From the NCBI GenBank assembly GCA_958510875.1, contig OY294068.1, positions 167,471,962 to 167,535,961 of the forward strand: 64,000 bases of DNA. The letters run 5' to 3'. Positions 24,201 through 29,701 of the stretch are shown here, one piece after another; the first letter of the stretch is position 1, and every line of letters starts with the position of its first letter. The notes beneath the pieces were generated by a model. It was not told the origin of the DNA. It was given only the letters and a program-made list of their open reading frames with translations, and did no database searches. Origin of the DNA: Endomychus coccineus (Eukaryota > Arthropoda > Insecta > Coleoptera > Endomychidae). The position numbers were made by a program, and so were the translations under genes.

Positions 24201-27200
24201 TGTACATAGTACATGACTCAGACGCTCTAGCGGCGACCTTTATTCGATTCCTACGCAATATAATCACTAGACGCAAATATGGGCTGGAGGAGTTATCGGA
24301 ACCGTACTTCTTCAGCGCGTCACCTTCAATGACGAACTTTTTTAGAACCATGATAAGAAACTGTTTCATTATCTAACTGGGTGGCAAGAATGTGGTTCCA
24401 AAAGGGCAACGTATGAAGCAATGGATTAACGAGGGAAAAGCTTGGCAAACATGTTATTTCGCAAGATGAACATTGCCACCACCATGATGCTGTTATTTGA
24501 CGCCTCCGGATTATTTTCTGTGTGGATATGGTATTTGGTGTATTGGTGCGCATTCGGGAATTTAGGGTCATTAGTTACCACTGTTCACTAATCATTAGAC
24601 GCAAATATGCGTTGGAGGAGTTATCGAACCCGTACTTCTTCAGCGCGTCACCTTCTATGACGAACTCTTTAGAGCCATGATTTCTTTCTCTAATTTGATG
24701 GCAAGAATGTAGTTCCAAAAGGGCAGTGCATGAAGCTATGCATTTCCGAGGGAAAAGCTCGGCAATCATGTTATTTTGCTAGATGGACATTTCAATTGGC
24801 GACCACGATCCTGTGACTTGACGCATCTGGATTGTTTTCAGTGTGGATATGATCTTTGATGTATGCAGATATACCAGCGACGTCGAACAATTTGGAGGCT
24901 AACATTTCCCGTGTTATTGGCGAAATGAAGCTAGCAATGCTTGAAAACGAAAATAAGACCTTCAGCATGCGCTATATTAGCAAGCACGGAAAGTTTAATT
25001 GGTGGTATAGATAGTCACTATCCAGGAACAGCCGGGATAGTGAAATCACTACTCACAATAAACAAAATATAAGAAAAAAAGTGAAAAATAAAAAATTTCG
25101 CAGATTTGAAACAAGTAGAAACATTAAACTAGAGTCTGCAGAGTTCCTAACTTGATATCAACGAATCTCAAAAAAAAAAAGTCAGCGCACTCCGGGAGTG
25201 CAGGCAGAAGTGAAAACTTGAACTTATGGCGCGTTGGGCACTTTTTTGGGTGAGCATTTTTAGGTGCGCTCGCGACATGAGAAATTGTTCATAAAAAATC
25301 AAGTTTATCAAAGCAATGTGGGCACTTTTTGAATAGACATGAAGTATAATAATATAGAAACTATATTCGAAGGAAGTGGTTTTATTTAAATGAGTAAATA
25401 TTAGTAAATAGTAAATACAAAATTTATCAATTCTCATCCATAATTTCAACAACTCTTACATCATCATTATCAGCATTTTCATCATTATTATCAGGATTTT
25501 CATCAAATTCTAAAACTGAAACAATAGGTCTATGGTAACTAAAGTATGAAATGAACAATTTTGATTTAAATCTATTTATATATCTTGTGAATACTGCATC
25601 AATAGTAGTTAGTATTATCTTTCCCACAAATTAATATTCATTTATAAAATAAATGTAAAAAACTCTCAATCTCGTCTGTCGCGAGGGCACGAACGAATGC
25701 CCATGCAAAGACTGCGTATAGCAGGCAGCGCTCTCGCATACCTATACACTCTGAGTATACATATAGGTATGTAATCTCGTCTGTCGCGAGAGCACGAACG
25801 AATGCCCATGCAAAGAGCGCGTATAGTATACATATATTATAAGAATACACGCGGAGTATATCTGTGTAAAATCTCATCTGTCGCGAGAACGGCTGAAAAT
25901 GCTGTCCCACAAAAGTGCCCAACGCGCCATAAGAAGTTTTCACTTCAAAAAACTCTCAATCTCGTCTGTCGCGAGGGCACGAACGAATGCCCATGCAAAG
26001 ACTGCGTATAGCATGCATCGCTCTCGCATACCTATACACTCCGAGTATACATATAGGTATGTAATCTCGTCTGTCGCGAGAGCACGAACGAATGCCCATG
26101 CAAAGAGCGCGTATAGTATACATATATTATAAGAATACACGCGGAGTATATCTGTGTAAAATCTCATCTGTCGCGAGAACGGCTGAAAATGCTCTCCCAC
26201 AAAAGTGCCCAACGTGCCATAAGAAGTTTTCACTTCAAAAAACTCTCAATCTCGTCTGTCGCGAGGGCACGAACGAATGCCCATGCAAAGACTGCGTATA
26301 GCATGCAGCGCTCTCGCATACCTATACACTCTGAGTATACATATAGGTATGTAATCTCGTCTGTCGCGAGAGCACGAACGAATGCCCATGCAAAGACTGC
26401 GTATAGCATGCAGCGCTCTCGCATACCTATACACTCCGAGTATACATATAGGTATGTAATCTCGTCTGTCGCGAGAGCACGAACGAATGCCCATGCAAAG
26501 AGCGCGTATAGTATACATATATTATAAGAATACACGCGGAGTATATCTGTGTAAAATCTCATCTGTCGCGAGAACGGCTGAAAATGCTCTCCCACAAAAG
26601 TGCCCAACGCGCCATAAGAAGTTTTCACTTCAAAAAACTCTCAATCTCGTCTGTCGCGAGGGCACGAACGAATGCCCATGCAAAGACTGCGTATAGCATG
26701 CAGCGCTCTCGCATACCTATACACTCTGAGTATACATATAGGTATGTAATCTCGTCTGTCGCGAGAGCACGAACGAATGCCCATGCAAAGAGCGCGTATA
26801 GTATACATATATTATAAGAATACACGCGGAGTATATCTGTGTAAAATCTCATCTGTCGCGAGAACGGCTGAAAATGCTCTCCCAAAAAAGTGCCCAACGC
26901 GCCATAAGAAGTTTTCACTTCAAAAAACTCTCAATCTCGTCTGTCGCGAGGGCACGAACGAATGCCCATGCAAAGACTGCGTATAGCATGCAGCGCTCTC
27001 GCATACCTATACACTCTGAGTATACATATAGGTATGTAATCTCGTCTGTCGCGAGAGCACGAACGAATGCCCATGCAAAGACTGCGTATAGCATGCAGCG
27101 CTCTCGCATACCTATACACTCCGAGTATACATATAGGTATGTAATCTCGTCTGTCGCGAGAGCACGAACGAATGCCCATGCAAAGAGCGCGTATAGTATA

Positions 27201-29701
27201 CATATATTATAAGAATACACGCGGAGTATATCTGTGTAAAATCTCATCTGTCGCGAGAACGGCTGAAAATGCTCTCCCAAAAAAGTGCCCAACGCGCCAT
27301 AAGAAGTTTTCACTTCAAAAAACTCTCAATCTCGTCTGTCGCGAGGGCACGAACGAATGCCCATGCAAAGACTGCGTATAGCATGCAGCGCTCTCGCATA
27401 CCTATACACTCTGAGTATACATATAGGTATGTAATCTCGTCTGTCGCGAGAGCACGAACGAATGCCCATGCAAAGACTGCGTATAGCATGCAGCGCTCTC
27501 GCATACCTATACACTCCGAGTATACATATAGGTATGTAATCTCGTCTGTCGCGAGAGCACGAACGAATGCCCATGCAAAGAGCGCGTATAGTATACATAT
27601 ATTATAAGAATACACGCGGAGTATATCTGTGTAAAATCTCATCTGTCGCGAGAACGGCTGAAAATGCTCTCCCACAAAAGTGCCCAACGCGCCATAAGAA
27701 GTTTTCACTTCAAAAAATTTTACGTTTTATGCACGTTAAAGAGATTGTTGGACGGGGGTTTTTGATCTACTGTGGAATAATTCTGTTGAAATGCGAGTGA
27801 ATTAGATCTCGAAAAACCAGCATTACCTATAACTCGCAAGAAAGAGTCTAATGCTGTGGTTTTTGAAAGATTATTATGTTGACGGGATACACAAAATTAG
27901 TTAAATTATTCGTGACACAACCAGCTTCCTAAAGACGAACGTTCTTTATCCGGTCTAAGAAGATTAAAAAATTATTTAGGATCCCGTACATCATAGCAGA
28001 GATTAAACTCGGTCGCAGTGTTAAAAATACATCGTGAGATTACTCAAACTTTGAATCTTAATAAATTCATGAATGAGTTGTTAATTGAGAATCATCTTCG
28101 AAAAGTGAAATGTATTGAGAAAAAAATCGTAATTAAAGTAAGAAAGTCGAAGTAAGGTTATCATTCCTTCGGTACGCCCTCACCTACCCATCCCCCCTTT
28201 TTCACTACCAAGAGAAATTGCAAGGTTTCGCCCTGTATATTAAAACCAGTCGCGAGTTTAGTATGCCCTCTACAATATGTGCCAATAAATAACGCCAAAA
28301 TTTCTTTCATTTTGTCAAATTTATGTGTTTTATCCAATTCAAAGTTATGTCACGCTGAAAAATGCATCCGTGACAATTGAACATGGTTTAGACTTGAACT
28401 TATAATTGATGAATAGTATAGGTCTGTGGACGGGTTTGGCCCCTTGAAAAGATACAGGAGTTTTATTGAGTTCCAAATATATTATTTGTATAGGTGTAAA
28501 TAGTAATTGAATAAATCGTTCAAATGTTTGATGTCCAAAGAATTTTGCAATCTTTTTTGCTTGTTTTTTTCGTTTTTTTTTTAATTTGGCCTACATAAGA
28601 GAAAACCTATAGTTTTCGTAGAACATCCAGTTAGATTTTTTTTAAATTTACTGATTGTTAGTGAATAAGTTTGGATGCTATCATGAATAAAAACGATAAC
28701 GGGAATTGAAAAAATGAAGAAACAAATTGTAAAATTAGAATATTACGCTGAGTTGCGACCCGGAAAATTTTCGTACGTTCTCGGAGATTTTCATCGTATC
28801 ACAACCTTTATTCAACTTGATGTTGTTTTCTTAATAAAATTTCTGGCTAATACTTTTCGTTTTCATGCTAGCGGATTTGGTTTAATTTTTTGATATTAGG
28901 AAACTTGCTCAATTTCTATTTTTCGAATGACTGCAATAACTTATTTAATAGGTTCTTGACTAAGAATAAGTTGTTCTGTTCCAGATAAAAGTCTATGAAC
29001 GAGTAAAAGATCAATTGTGGAATGTAAAAACGAACTCTTCCATCGAACAGAAATTGAGTTACGTATTTGACGTGAATCAAGGAGGAGTTTATGATGTCAG
29101 CGTAGCAACGGCAGTGCAAGGCGCTACCTACTCTCCAAATGTGACTTATTACGGTCCTCCAATCCGGTCACCATACGAATTGAAAGTTATCATAGAAAGT
29201 AACGGTAGCTACATCGTCTATTGGCAGGAACGAGATATAGCGTCTCGTAACGGCTCTTACAAATACGAGGTTCAGGTTTCACCAGGTAACACGTTGAAAA
29301 AAGAAAATTCTCAGAAGTTCTACGTAAAAGGTCCGCCTTTCATTTACACGAATTTCACCAGTAACATGTACACGTTCGTGGTACAAATGAAAACGGACGA
29401 CGGTTTCAGTTCGATCCCGTCGGACGAAATCAGCATAGCCAATGAGTATCACATGACTCTCGAAGGGTCTAATCTGAGCACGGCCGTCATTACGGTTTCG
29501 GTTGTAGTCGTCATTTTAGCCGTCATTATCGGCGTAATGTTCGTGAGACATCGTAAGCTTCAGAAGAATTTCACTCGTTTCACAAATTCTCATTACGACA
29601 CTAGATCGGGGGCGGCCACTTTTGAAGATAACGGTTTGGAAGAAGACGAAGCACCTCAAATCCAAGGGTTCTCAGACGACGAACCCTTGGTGATAGCGTA
29701 G
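1..29701 (+). CDS. SORL1: Sortilin-related receptor (SORL1/LR11 type), C-terminal ten exons
   Basis: Type I membrane receptor that sorts cargo between Golgi, endosomes and surface. Exons: <1-259, 2294-2487, 2751-3031, 4832-5167, 7256-7757, 11231-11454, 11511-11795, 11858-12068, 18531-18787, 28985-29701; every junction is GT-AG and the phases fit, giving 1087 residues to the stop. Seen: nine LDLa repeats (about residues 21-422, each with the six-Cys, xCDGxxDCxDxSDE pattern), six fibronectin III domains (about 423-1005), a membrane segment (about 1016-1036) and a 51-residue tail. The tail holds FTNSHY (FANSHY in vertebrate SORL1, known to bind retromer VPS26), an acidic cluster, and ends DDEPLVIA, like the GGA-binding DDVPMVIA of SORL1. 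Human SORL1 has 11 LDLa repeats; the VPS10 and beta-propeller half lies upstream of the window. The domain order plus the tail excludes LRP or LDLR. The ortholog call is secure; the symbol follows vertebrates. Confidence 0.95.
440..1000 (+). pseudogene. Decayed Tc1/mariner-superfamily transposase (DUF4817 group), N-terminal half
   Basis: Conceptual translation across frameshifts resembles transposases common in insect genomes. There is a helix-turn-helix start near 470-500 (LTSEQRLQI), a stretch [19 protein letters not shown] at 561, FVQELTIV near 710, then [11 protein letters not shown] around 783-815 (relatives have SDEAHFWLNGYVNKQN, carrying the first catalytic Asp) and [18 protein letters not shown] at 937-990. 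Several stops and frameshifts show it is dead. The C-terminal part of the same kind of protein appears next door as tandem repeats. Confidence 0.75.
1040..1645 (+). repeat. Tandem array built from the transposase C-terminal coding segment
   Basis: Alternating variants of about 85-100 bp. Each has TTTATTGAGCGAAAC(G)..., then in some copies GTTATTTCGCGAAATGGACATG, then CCTCTGGCTTATAGTAGGCTATG. Read in frame this gives VISRNGHVN followed by the remnant of RSCDLTPLDY, the region around the third catalytic Asp of the mariner-like transposase relic just upstream. About six to seven imperfect copies are seen. The array looks like local amplification of a transposon fragment. Confidence 0.7.
2294..2487 (+). 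CDS. SORL1: SORL1 exon: LDLa 2 (end) and LDLa 3
   Basis: Acceptor TATTTCAG, donor AAAA|GTAAGT. It encodes [17 protein letters not shown], then a full LDLa repeat ending DGSDELDC and the linker SPPEPVTCK. Each repeat keeps the acidic D-x-SDE calcium site. The final base completes a Ser codon with the exon at 2751. Confidence 0.95.
2751..3031 (+). CDS. SORL1: SORL1 exon: LDLa 4 and 5
   Basis: Acceptor CATTTACAG, donor CCTGAG|GTGAGC, phase 0 at the end. It has two complete LDLa repeats (CKSDEFRC to NSDESDC, and CLDVIQFSC to DELNC), followed by a Pro-rich linker [13 protein letters not shown]. Confidence 0.95.
3032..4831 (+). other. SORL1 intron; one arm of a fold-back family
   Basis: 3032-3940 and 4620-4831 show no gene. 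3950-4615 is one arm of the interspersed fold-back family that also occurs at 31.2 and 34.8 kb. Confidence 0.8.
3950..4615. repeat. Single arm of AT-rich fold-back element (family also at 31.2 and 34.8 kb)
   Basis: Shares long near-identical stretches with 31240-31700 and, inverted, with 34985-35610. Landmarks are GAGTTCGATTTTATCGTCAA, ATTTGTTATAAACAAATTAT, and the 4500-4560 stretch ending CATTTCATCAATTTTGTC. No coding potential. It is non-autonomous, and no target duplication was identified here. Confidence 0.75.
4832..5167 (+). CDS. SORL1: SORL1 exon: LDLa 6, LDLa 7 and start of LDLa 8
   Basis: Acceptor CCGTTACAG, donor TTTCG|GTAAGT, 112 codons in phase 0. It encodes [11 protein letters not shown] to GSDEVGC, a Thr-rich linker ([14 protein letters not shown], possibly O-glycosylated), a seventh repeat ending DEDETNC, and the first half of the eighth ([16 protein letters not shown]). 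Confidence 0.95.
5168..7255 (+). other. SORL1 intron with tandem duplication and fold-back element
   Basis: Contains an imperfect tandem duplication of about 63 bp (5287-5405, marked by GGTTATTGAGATTAGATTTTC twice) and a large fold-back at 5944-7083. 5420-5940 has only homopolymer-rich sequence and no gene. Confidence 0.8.
5944..7083. mobile_element. Fold-back element with nested 115-140-bp repeats
   Basis: Outer arms are inverted copies: TAGTCCAGGCAATAAGCCGG at 5944 against CCGGTTTGCCTGGACTA at 7068. Both arms contain ATGAATGATCTATGGGGTAT, GACCGCGGGGGTCGACC and a poly-C/poly-G stretch. Inside, units with GACC(T/G)CTAGTAGGTTTTTTGGGTCGC(T/G)GATCACGATTCC run rightward in the left half (from about 6173, 6288, 6429) and leftward in the right half, meeting near 6530. 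No ORF of substance. Transcripts would form a hairpin of several hundred base pairs. Confidence 0.8.
7256..7757 (+). CDS. SORL1: SORL1 exon: LDLa 8 (end), LDLa 9 and fibronectin III domain 1
   Basis: Acceptor TTTTTCAG, donor GAAG|GTGAG. It encodes [20 protein letters not shown], then the last LDLa repeat (CATGYFSC to DGFDESNC) and the first FN3 domain, with LLLFWWVP and [10 protein letters not shown] in the usual strand B and strand F positions. The exon joins the LDLa block to the FN3 block without a linker intron. Confidence 0.95.
8118..9977. mobile_element. Long fold-back element (about 1.9 kb palindrome)
   Basis: The left arm (8118-9090) reappears inverted at 9105-9977. Examples: GAACTCGTTTACCGGGATTT against CCGGTAAACGAGTTC; GGCCGCTGAATCCGAAAATG against ATTTTCGGATTCAGCGGCCA; GACAAGTCTTGTTTTGTG against AAAAAAAGACTTGTC. 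The centre is near 9095. Arms have diverged by point changes and indels. The ORFs inside are low-complexity and do not resemble a transposase. Confidence 0.8.
10333..11137. mobile_element. TRIM-like LTR element, 805 bp, target duplication TGTA
   Basis: Two near-identical direct repeats (10333-10579, 247 bp; 10894-11137, 244 bp) begin TGTTAGG and end CTAACA, the TG..CA form of LTRs, and are flanked by TGTA on both sides (10329-10332, 11138-11141). The interior is only 314 bp and has no coding capacity. It starts CGGCGATCCTGC and ends in five 31-bp tandem repeats. No clear polypurine tract was seen. The size and layout fit a terminal-repeat retrotransposon in miniature. Confidence 0.78.
10739..10893. 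repeat. Five 31-bp tandem repeats inside the TRIM-like element
   Basis: Repeated unit CAGTTAAGGTTCGAAAATTT plus AGTATTGCAAC, five copies with a few substitutions. They abut the right LTR exactly, where a polypurine tract would be expected. Confidence 0.85.
11231..11454 (+). CDS. SORL1: SORL1 exon: fibronectin III domain 2, first part
   Basis: Acceptor AAATTTCAG. It encodes [20 protein letters not shown] to NVTYFFY. The donor is taken as CTAT|GTAGGT rather than GTAG|GTACAG because only the first keeps the frame into VVAYNK, the strand F pattern Y-x-V-x-A-x-N of FN3 domains. Confidence 0.92.
11511..11795 (+). CDS. SORL1: SORL1 exon: end of FN3 2 and most of FN3 3
   Basis: Preceded by a 56-nt intron (acceptor TTTTACAG); donor TTTAAG|GTAAAA. 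95 codons in phase 0: [15 protein letters not shown], then [18 protein letters not shown] and GVTYTFK, the start and strand F of the third FN3 domain. Confidence 0.94.
11858..12068 (+). CDS. SORL1: SORL1 exon: end of FN3 3 and first part of FN3 4
   Basis: Preceded by a 62-nt intron. It encodes [20 protein letters not shown], then [19 protein letters not shown] and [14 protein letters not shown]. The donor is GAAA|GTGAGT, and the last base completes Lys with the exon at 18531. Confidence 0.94.
12226..12312. repeat. Direct repeat flanking the Penelope-like block, left copy
   Basis: AAAATATTAACATTATTTT to AAAACTTATTTGAATC recurs at 14622-14702 with few differences. The two copies bracket the Penelope-like inverted pair. 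Confidence 0.75.
12336..13645 (-). mobile_element. Penelope-like element fragment, left arm (end of RT, GIY-YIG, 3' region)
   Basis: Reading leftward: the end of the reverse transcriptase (CEIEVNKN.., cf. 52655-52700), a linker ([20 protein letters not shown], 13390-13452), then a GIY-YIG endonuclease-type domain with [20 protein letters not shown] (about 13080-13145), [10 protein letters not shown], and the untranslated 3' part to 12336. RT followed by GIY-YIG is the family layout of Penelope-like elements. Stops and frameshifts show it is dead. The N-terminal RT is missing. It matches the copy at 51.9-53.8 kb at nucleotide level. Confidence 0.85.
12393..12432 (-). ncRNA. Hammerhead-ribozyme-like motif (Penelope left arm)
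   Basis: On the minus strand: CUGAUUA (canonical CUGAUGA), an extra U, stem II GAUC/GACC with a GUGA loop, canonical GAAA, a short stem III (ACG/CGU), then A and AAGAC. One G-to-U change in the core and one mismatch in stem II suggest this copy is inactive. Hammerheads are known from terminal repeats of Penelope-like elements. Confidence 0.55.
13646..14308 (+). mobile_element. Penelope-like element fragment, right arm (3' part, inverted to the left arm)
   Basis: Starts at the palindromic junction GGTTATAACC and reads rightward: NHQFDYKN (end of the endonuclease ORF), then the 3' region that mirrors 12336-12960. The inverted 3' ends differ by small substitutions. It ends at the same CCCGAGAATTTATAT(G/A) sequence as the left arm and the copy at 53.8 kb, which marks the family's 3' boundary. 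Confidence 0.8.
14203..14244 (+). ncRNA. Hammerhead-ribozyme-like motif (Penelope right arm)
   Basis: Plus strand: stem I GUCUU, core CUGAUGA intact, one extra U, stem II GGUC/GACC closed by GUGA, GAA, stem III GCG/CGU with a two-base loop, A at the cleavage position, then AAGAC pairing with GUCUU. Against a canonical hammerhead it has G for A after GAA (a G-U pair at the base of stem III) and the extra U before stem II. Confidence 0.62.
14311..14410. repeat. Direct repeat, copy 1 (copy 2 at 15132-15235)
   Basis: Both copies share TTTTGGTCTCAT(C/G)AAAAC and CAAATACAGTCAGATTTATG followed by TGTGAGAGTTATG. They lie about 820 bp apart and are not obviously LTRs. The sequence between holds no recognisable gene. 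Confidence 0.7.
14622..14702. repeat. Direct repeat flanking the Penelope-like block, right copy
   Basis: Second copy of the 12226-12312 sequence, same orientation, about 310 bp beyond the right Penelope arm. Confidence 0.72.
15132..15235. repeat. Direct repeat, copy 2 (copy 1 at 14311-14410)
   Basis: Same orientation as the first copy, with scattered substitutions. Confidence 0.7.
15640..15910 (-). pseudogene. Tc1-like transposase C-terminal relic
   Basis: The minus strand reads FNPIEHIGV, then [20 protein letters not shown]. This resembles the Tc1 C-terminus (SPDLNPIEHIWG, around the last catalytic acidic residue, followed by a basic helix). It is short and interrupted. Identification rests on the NPIEHI motif and its context. 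Confidence 0.5.
16170..17940 (+). mobile_element. LTR-like retroelement remnant (tentative)
   Basis: Two TATA-like boxes (GTATAAAAAG near 16220; GATATAAAAGCC near 16420) precede long U/G-rich leader-like sequence. At about 17930 the sequence TGGCGCCCGAGG resembles a primer binding site for tRNA-Lys (known sites begin TGGCGCCCGA), but the match fades after about 10 bases. No gag/pol ORF follows and neither LTR boundary nor target duplication could be fixed. It could also be an unrelated repeat. Confidence 0.35.
16914..17150 (+). repeat. Three copies of a 30-bp motif
   Basis: GTGCACACTGTGTCACTCCA followed by GAAGTATAA occurs at about 16917, 16979 and 17121 (the last with two changes), inside the LTR-like region. 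The core GTGCACAC is palindromic. Spacing is irregular (62 and 142 bp). Confidence 0.8.
18531..18787 (+). CDS. SORL1: SORL1 exon: end of FN3 4 and first part of FN3 5
   Basis: Acceptor TTTTTCAG, donor TACATT|GTGAGT. It encodes [38 protein letters not shown] (strand F/G of FN3 4), then [20 protein letters not shown], the start of FN3 5. Phase 0 at the end. Confidence 0.95.
18910..19290 (+). pseudogene. Mariner-type (DUF4817 group) transposase relic, N-terminal half
   Basis: Reads [21 protein letters not shown] near 19010 (helix-turn-helix region), then [11 protein letters not shown] and [20 protein letters not shown] (relatives: DEAHFxLNGYVNKQNCRFW). It is homologous to the relic at 440-1000. 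The coding similarity stops near 19290 and resumes as the C-terminal half near 24265, so the element was probably split by the fold-back element that follows. Confidence 0.65.
19584..21224 (+). mobile_element. hAT element, 1641 bp, 8-bp target duplication CTTACAAA
   Basis: Terminal inverted repeats CAGTGGCGGCTC / GAGCCGCCACTG, bracketed by CTTACAAA at 19576-19583 and 21225-21232. It carries a fragmented transposase on the plus strand and sits in the left arm of the fold-back element. The exact target duplication indicates a fairly recent insertion. Confidence 0.92.
20250..20998 (+). pseudogene. hAT transposase remnant with C-terminal dimerisation domain
   Basis: After stops and frameshifts ([20 protein letters not shown] near 20255; [20 protein letters not shown] near 20430; [16 protein letters not shown] near 20600), an open stretch 20709-20998 encodes the hAT dimerisation domain: [20 protein letters not shown], then LISIEKDL. 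The style is that of ZMYM/TTF-type hAT proteins of animals. A candidate start, [20 protein letters not shown], is at 20037. It cannot make an intact enzyme. Confidence 0.8.
21437..23812 (+). mobile_element. DD41D Tc1/mariner element with 441-bp inverted repeats
   Basis: Begins CAGGGTGTCCCATTTTGGGT and ends with its inverse, flanked by TA. The inverted repeats run 21437-21877 and 23372-23812 and are nearly identical. Each contains a second internal copy of the terminus-like sequence (ATGGAACACCCTGTAT at about 21764). The centre carries the transposase gene. Near-identical arms imply recent activity. Confidence 0.92.
22028..23154 (+). pseudogene. Tc1/mariner (DUF4817-type) transposase, one in-frame stop
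   Basis: Two exons: 22028-22125 and 22185-23154 (59-nt intron, GTGAGT..TTGTTAG), 355 residues. Helix-turn-helix N-terminus with [20 protein letters not shown]. Catalytic motifs: FWSDACF (first Asp), [10 protein letters not shown] (second Asp) and [16 protein letters not shown] (third). 41 residues lie between the second Asp and the Asp of LDFF, a DD41D spacing. A single TAG at 22366-22368 interrupts the frame; otherwise it is open to the stop at 23154. It could be a recent null allele, or a start downstream of the stop could be used. Confidence 0.85.
24265..24870 (+). pseudogene. Mariner-type transposase relic, C-terminal part in two tandem copies
   Basis: Copy 1 (about 24265-24550) reads IWAGGVIG, then [18 protein letters not shown], and ends near [12 protein letters not shown]. 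Copy 2 (24595-24870) repeats [16 protein letters not shown] and ends [14 protein letters not shown]. The family pattern is WAGGIIGPYFF..VTVN..YRxMI..RSCDLTPLDYFLWGY. This is the expected partner of the N-terminal half at 18910-19290. Confidence 0.65.
25205..25293 (-). repeat. Inverted, diverged copy of the array's C monomer
   Basis: AGTGAAAACTT..ATGGCGCGTTGGGCACTTTT..GAGCATTTT..CGCGACA is the reverse complement of the C monomer of the 25656-27717 array, about 360 bp before it. The array is therefore bounded on the left by an inverted relative. Confidence 0.8.
25656..27717. repeat. Higher-order tandem array (A 105 bp, B 97 bp, C 88 bp)
   Basis: Three related monomers, each opening CTC(G/A)TCTGTCGCGAG, are arranged as ABC (290 bp) or AABC (395 bp). 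Order: ABC, ABC, AABC, ABC, AABC, AABC. Copies are nearly identical. Monomer A holds a hairpin (CATACCTAT / ATAGGTATG) and GCATGC; B holds GTATACATATATTATAAG. Both strands are open over 200-400 nt only because the unit is repetitive and GC-richer than its surroundings. The array lies inside a SORL1 intron. Confidence 0.9.
28985..29701 (+). CDS. SORL1: SORL1 last exon: FN3 5 (end), FN3 6, membrane segment, sorting tail
   Basis: Acceptor TGTTCCAG. It encodes [13 protein letters not shown], the sixth FN3 ([19 protein letters not shown].., [16 protein letters not shown]), a 21-residue hydrophobic segment ([20 protein letters not shown]) and the stop-transfer RHRK. The tail follows: [14 protein letters not shown], acidic [16 protein letters not shown], stop. 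Both sorting signals are at the positions seen in vertebrate SORL1. Confidence 0.96.
   Translation: MKVYERVKDQLWNVKTNSSIEQKLSYVFDVNQGGVYDVSVATAVQGATYSPNVTYYGPPIRSPYELKVIIESNGSYIVYWQERDIASRNGSYKYEVQVSPGNTLKKENSQKFYVKGPPFIYTNFTSNMYTFVVQMKTDDGFSSIPSDEISIANEYHMTLEGSNLSTAVITVSVVVVILAVIIGVMFVRHRKLQKNFTRFTNSHYDTRSGAATFEDNGLEEDEAPQIQGFSDDEPLVIA

Larger units (their letters stand above)
18788..28984 (+). other. 10.2-kb SORL1 intron: transposon nest and tandem array
   Basis: Carries the nested elements of 18910-24870 and the higher-order array 25656-27717. 24990-25200 and 25295-25655 hold no gene. 27718-28984 is AT-rich, with a C-rich patch near 28180 and nothing recognisable. Confidence 0.85.

Noticed and set aside
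25656..27717. ORFs of 69-132 codons on both strands of the tandem array
   Set aside because: They repeat with the 290/395-bp unit, occur in several frames at once, and resemble no protein; they follow from the GC-richer repeat.
25656..27717. CRISPR-like array
   Set aside because: The material between the recurring TCTGTCGCGAG motifs is itself repeated rather than unique, and the genome is eukaryotic.
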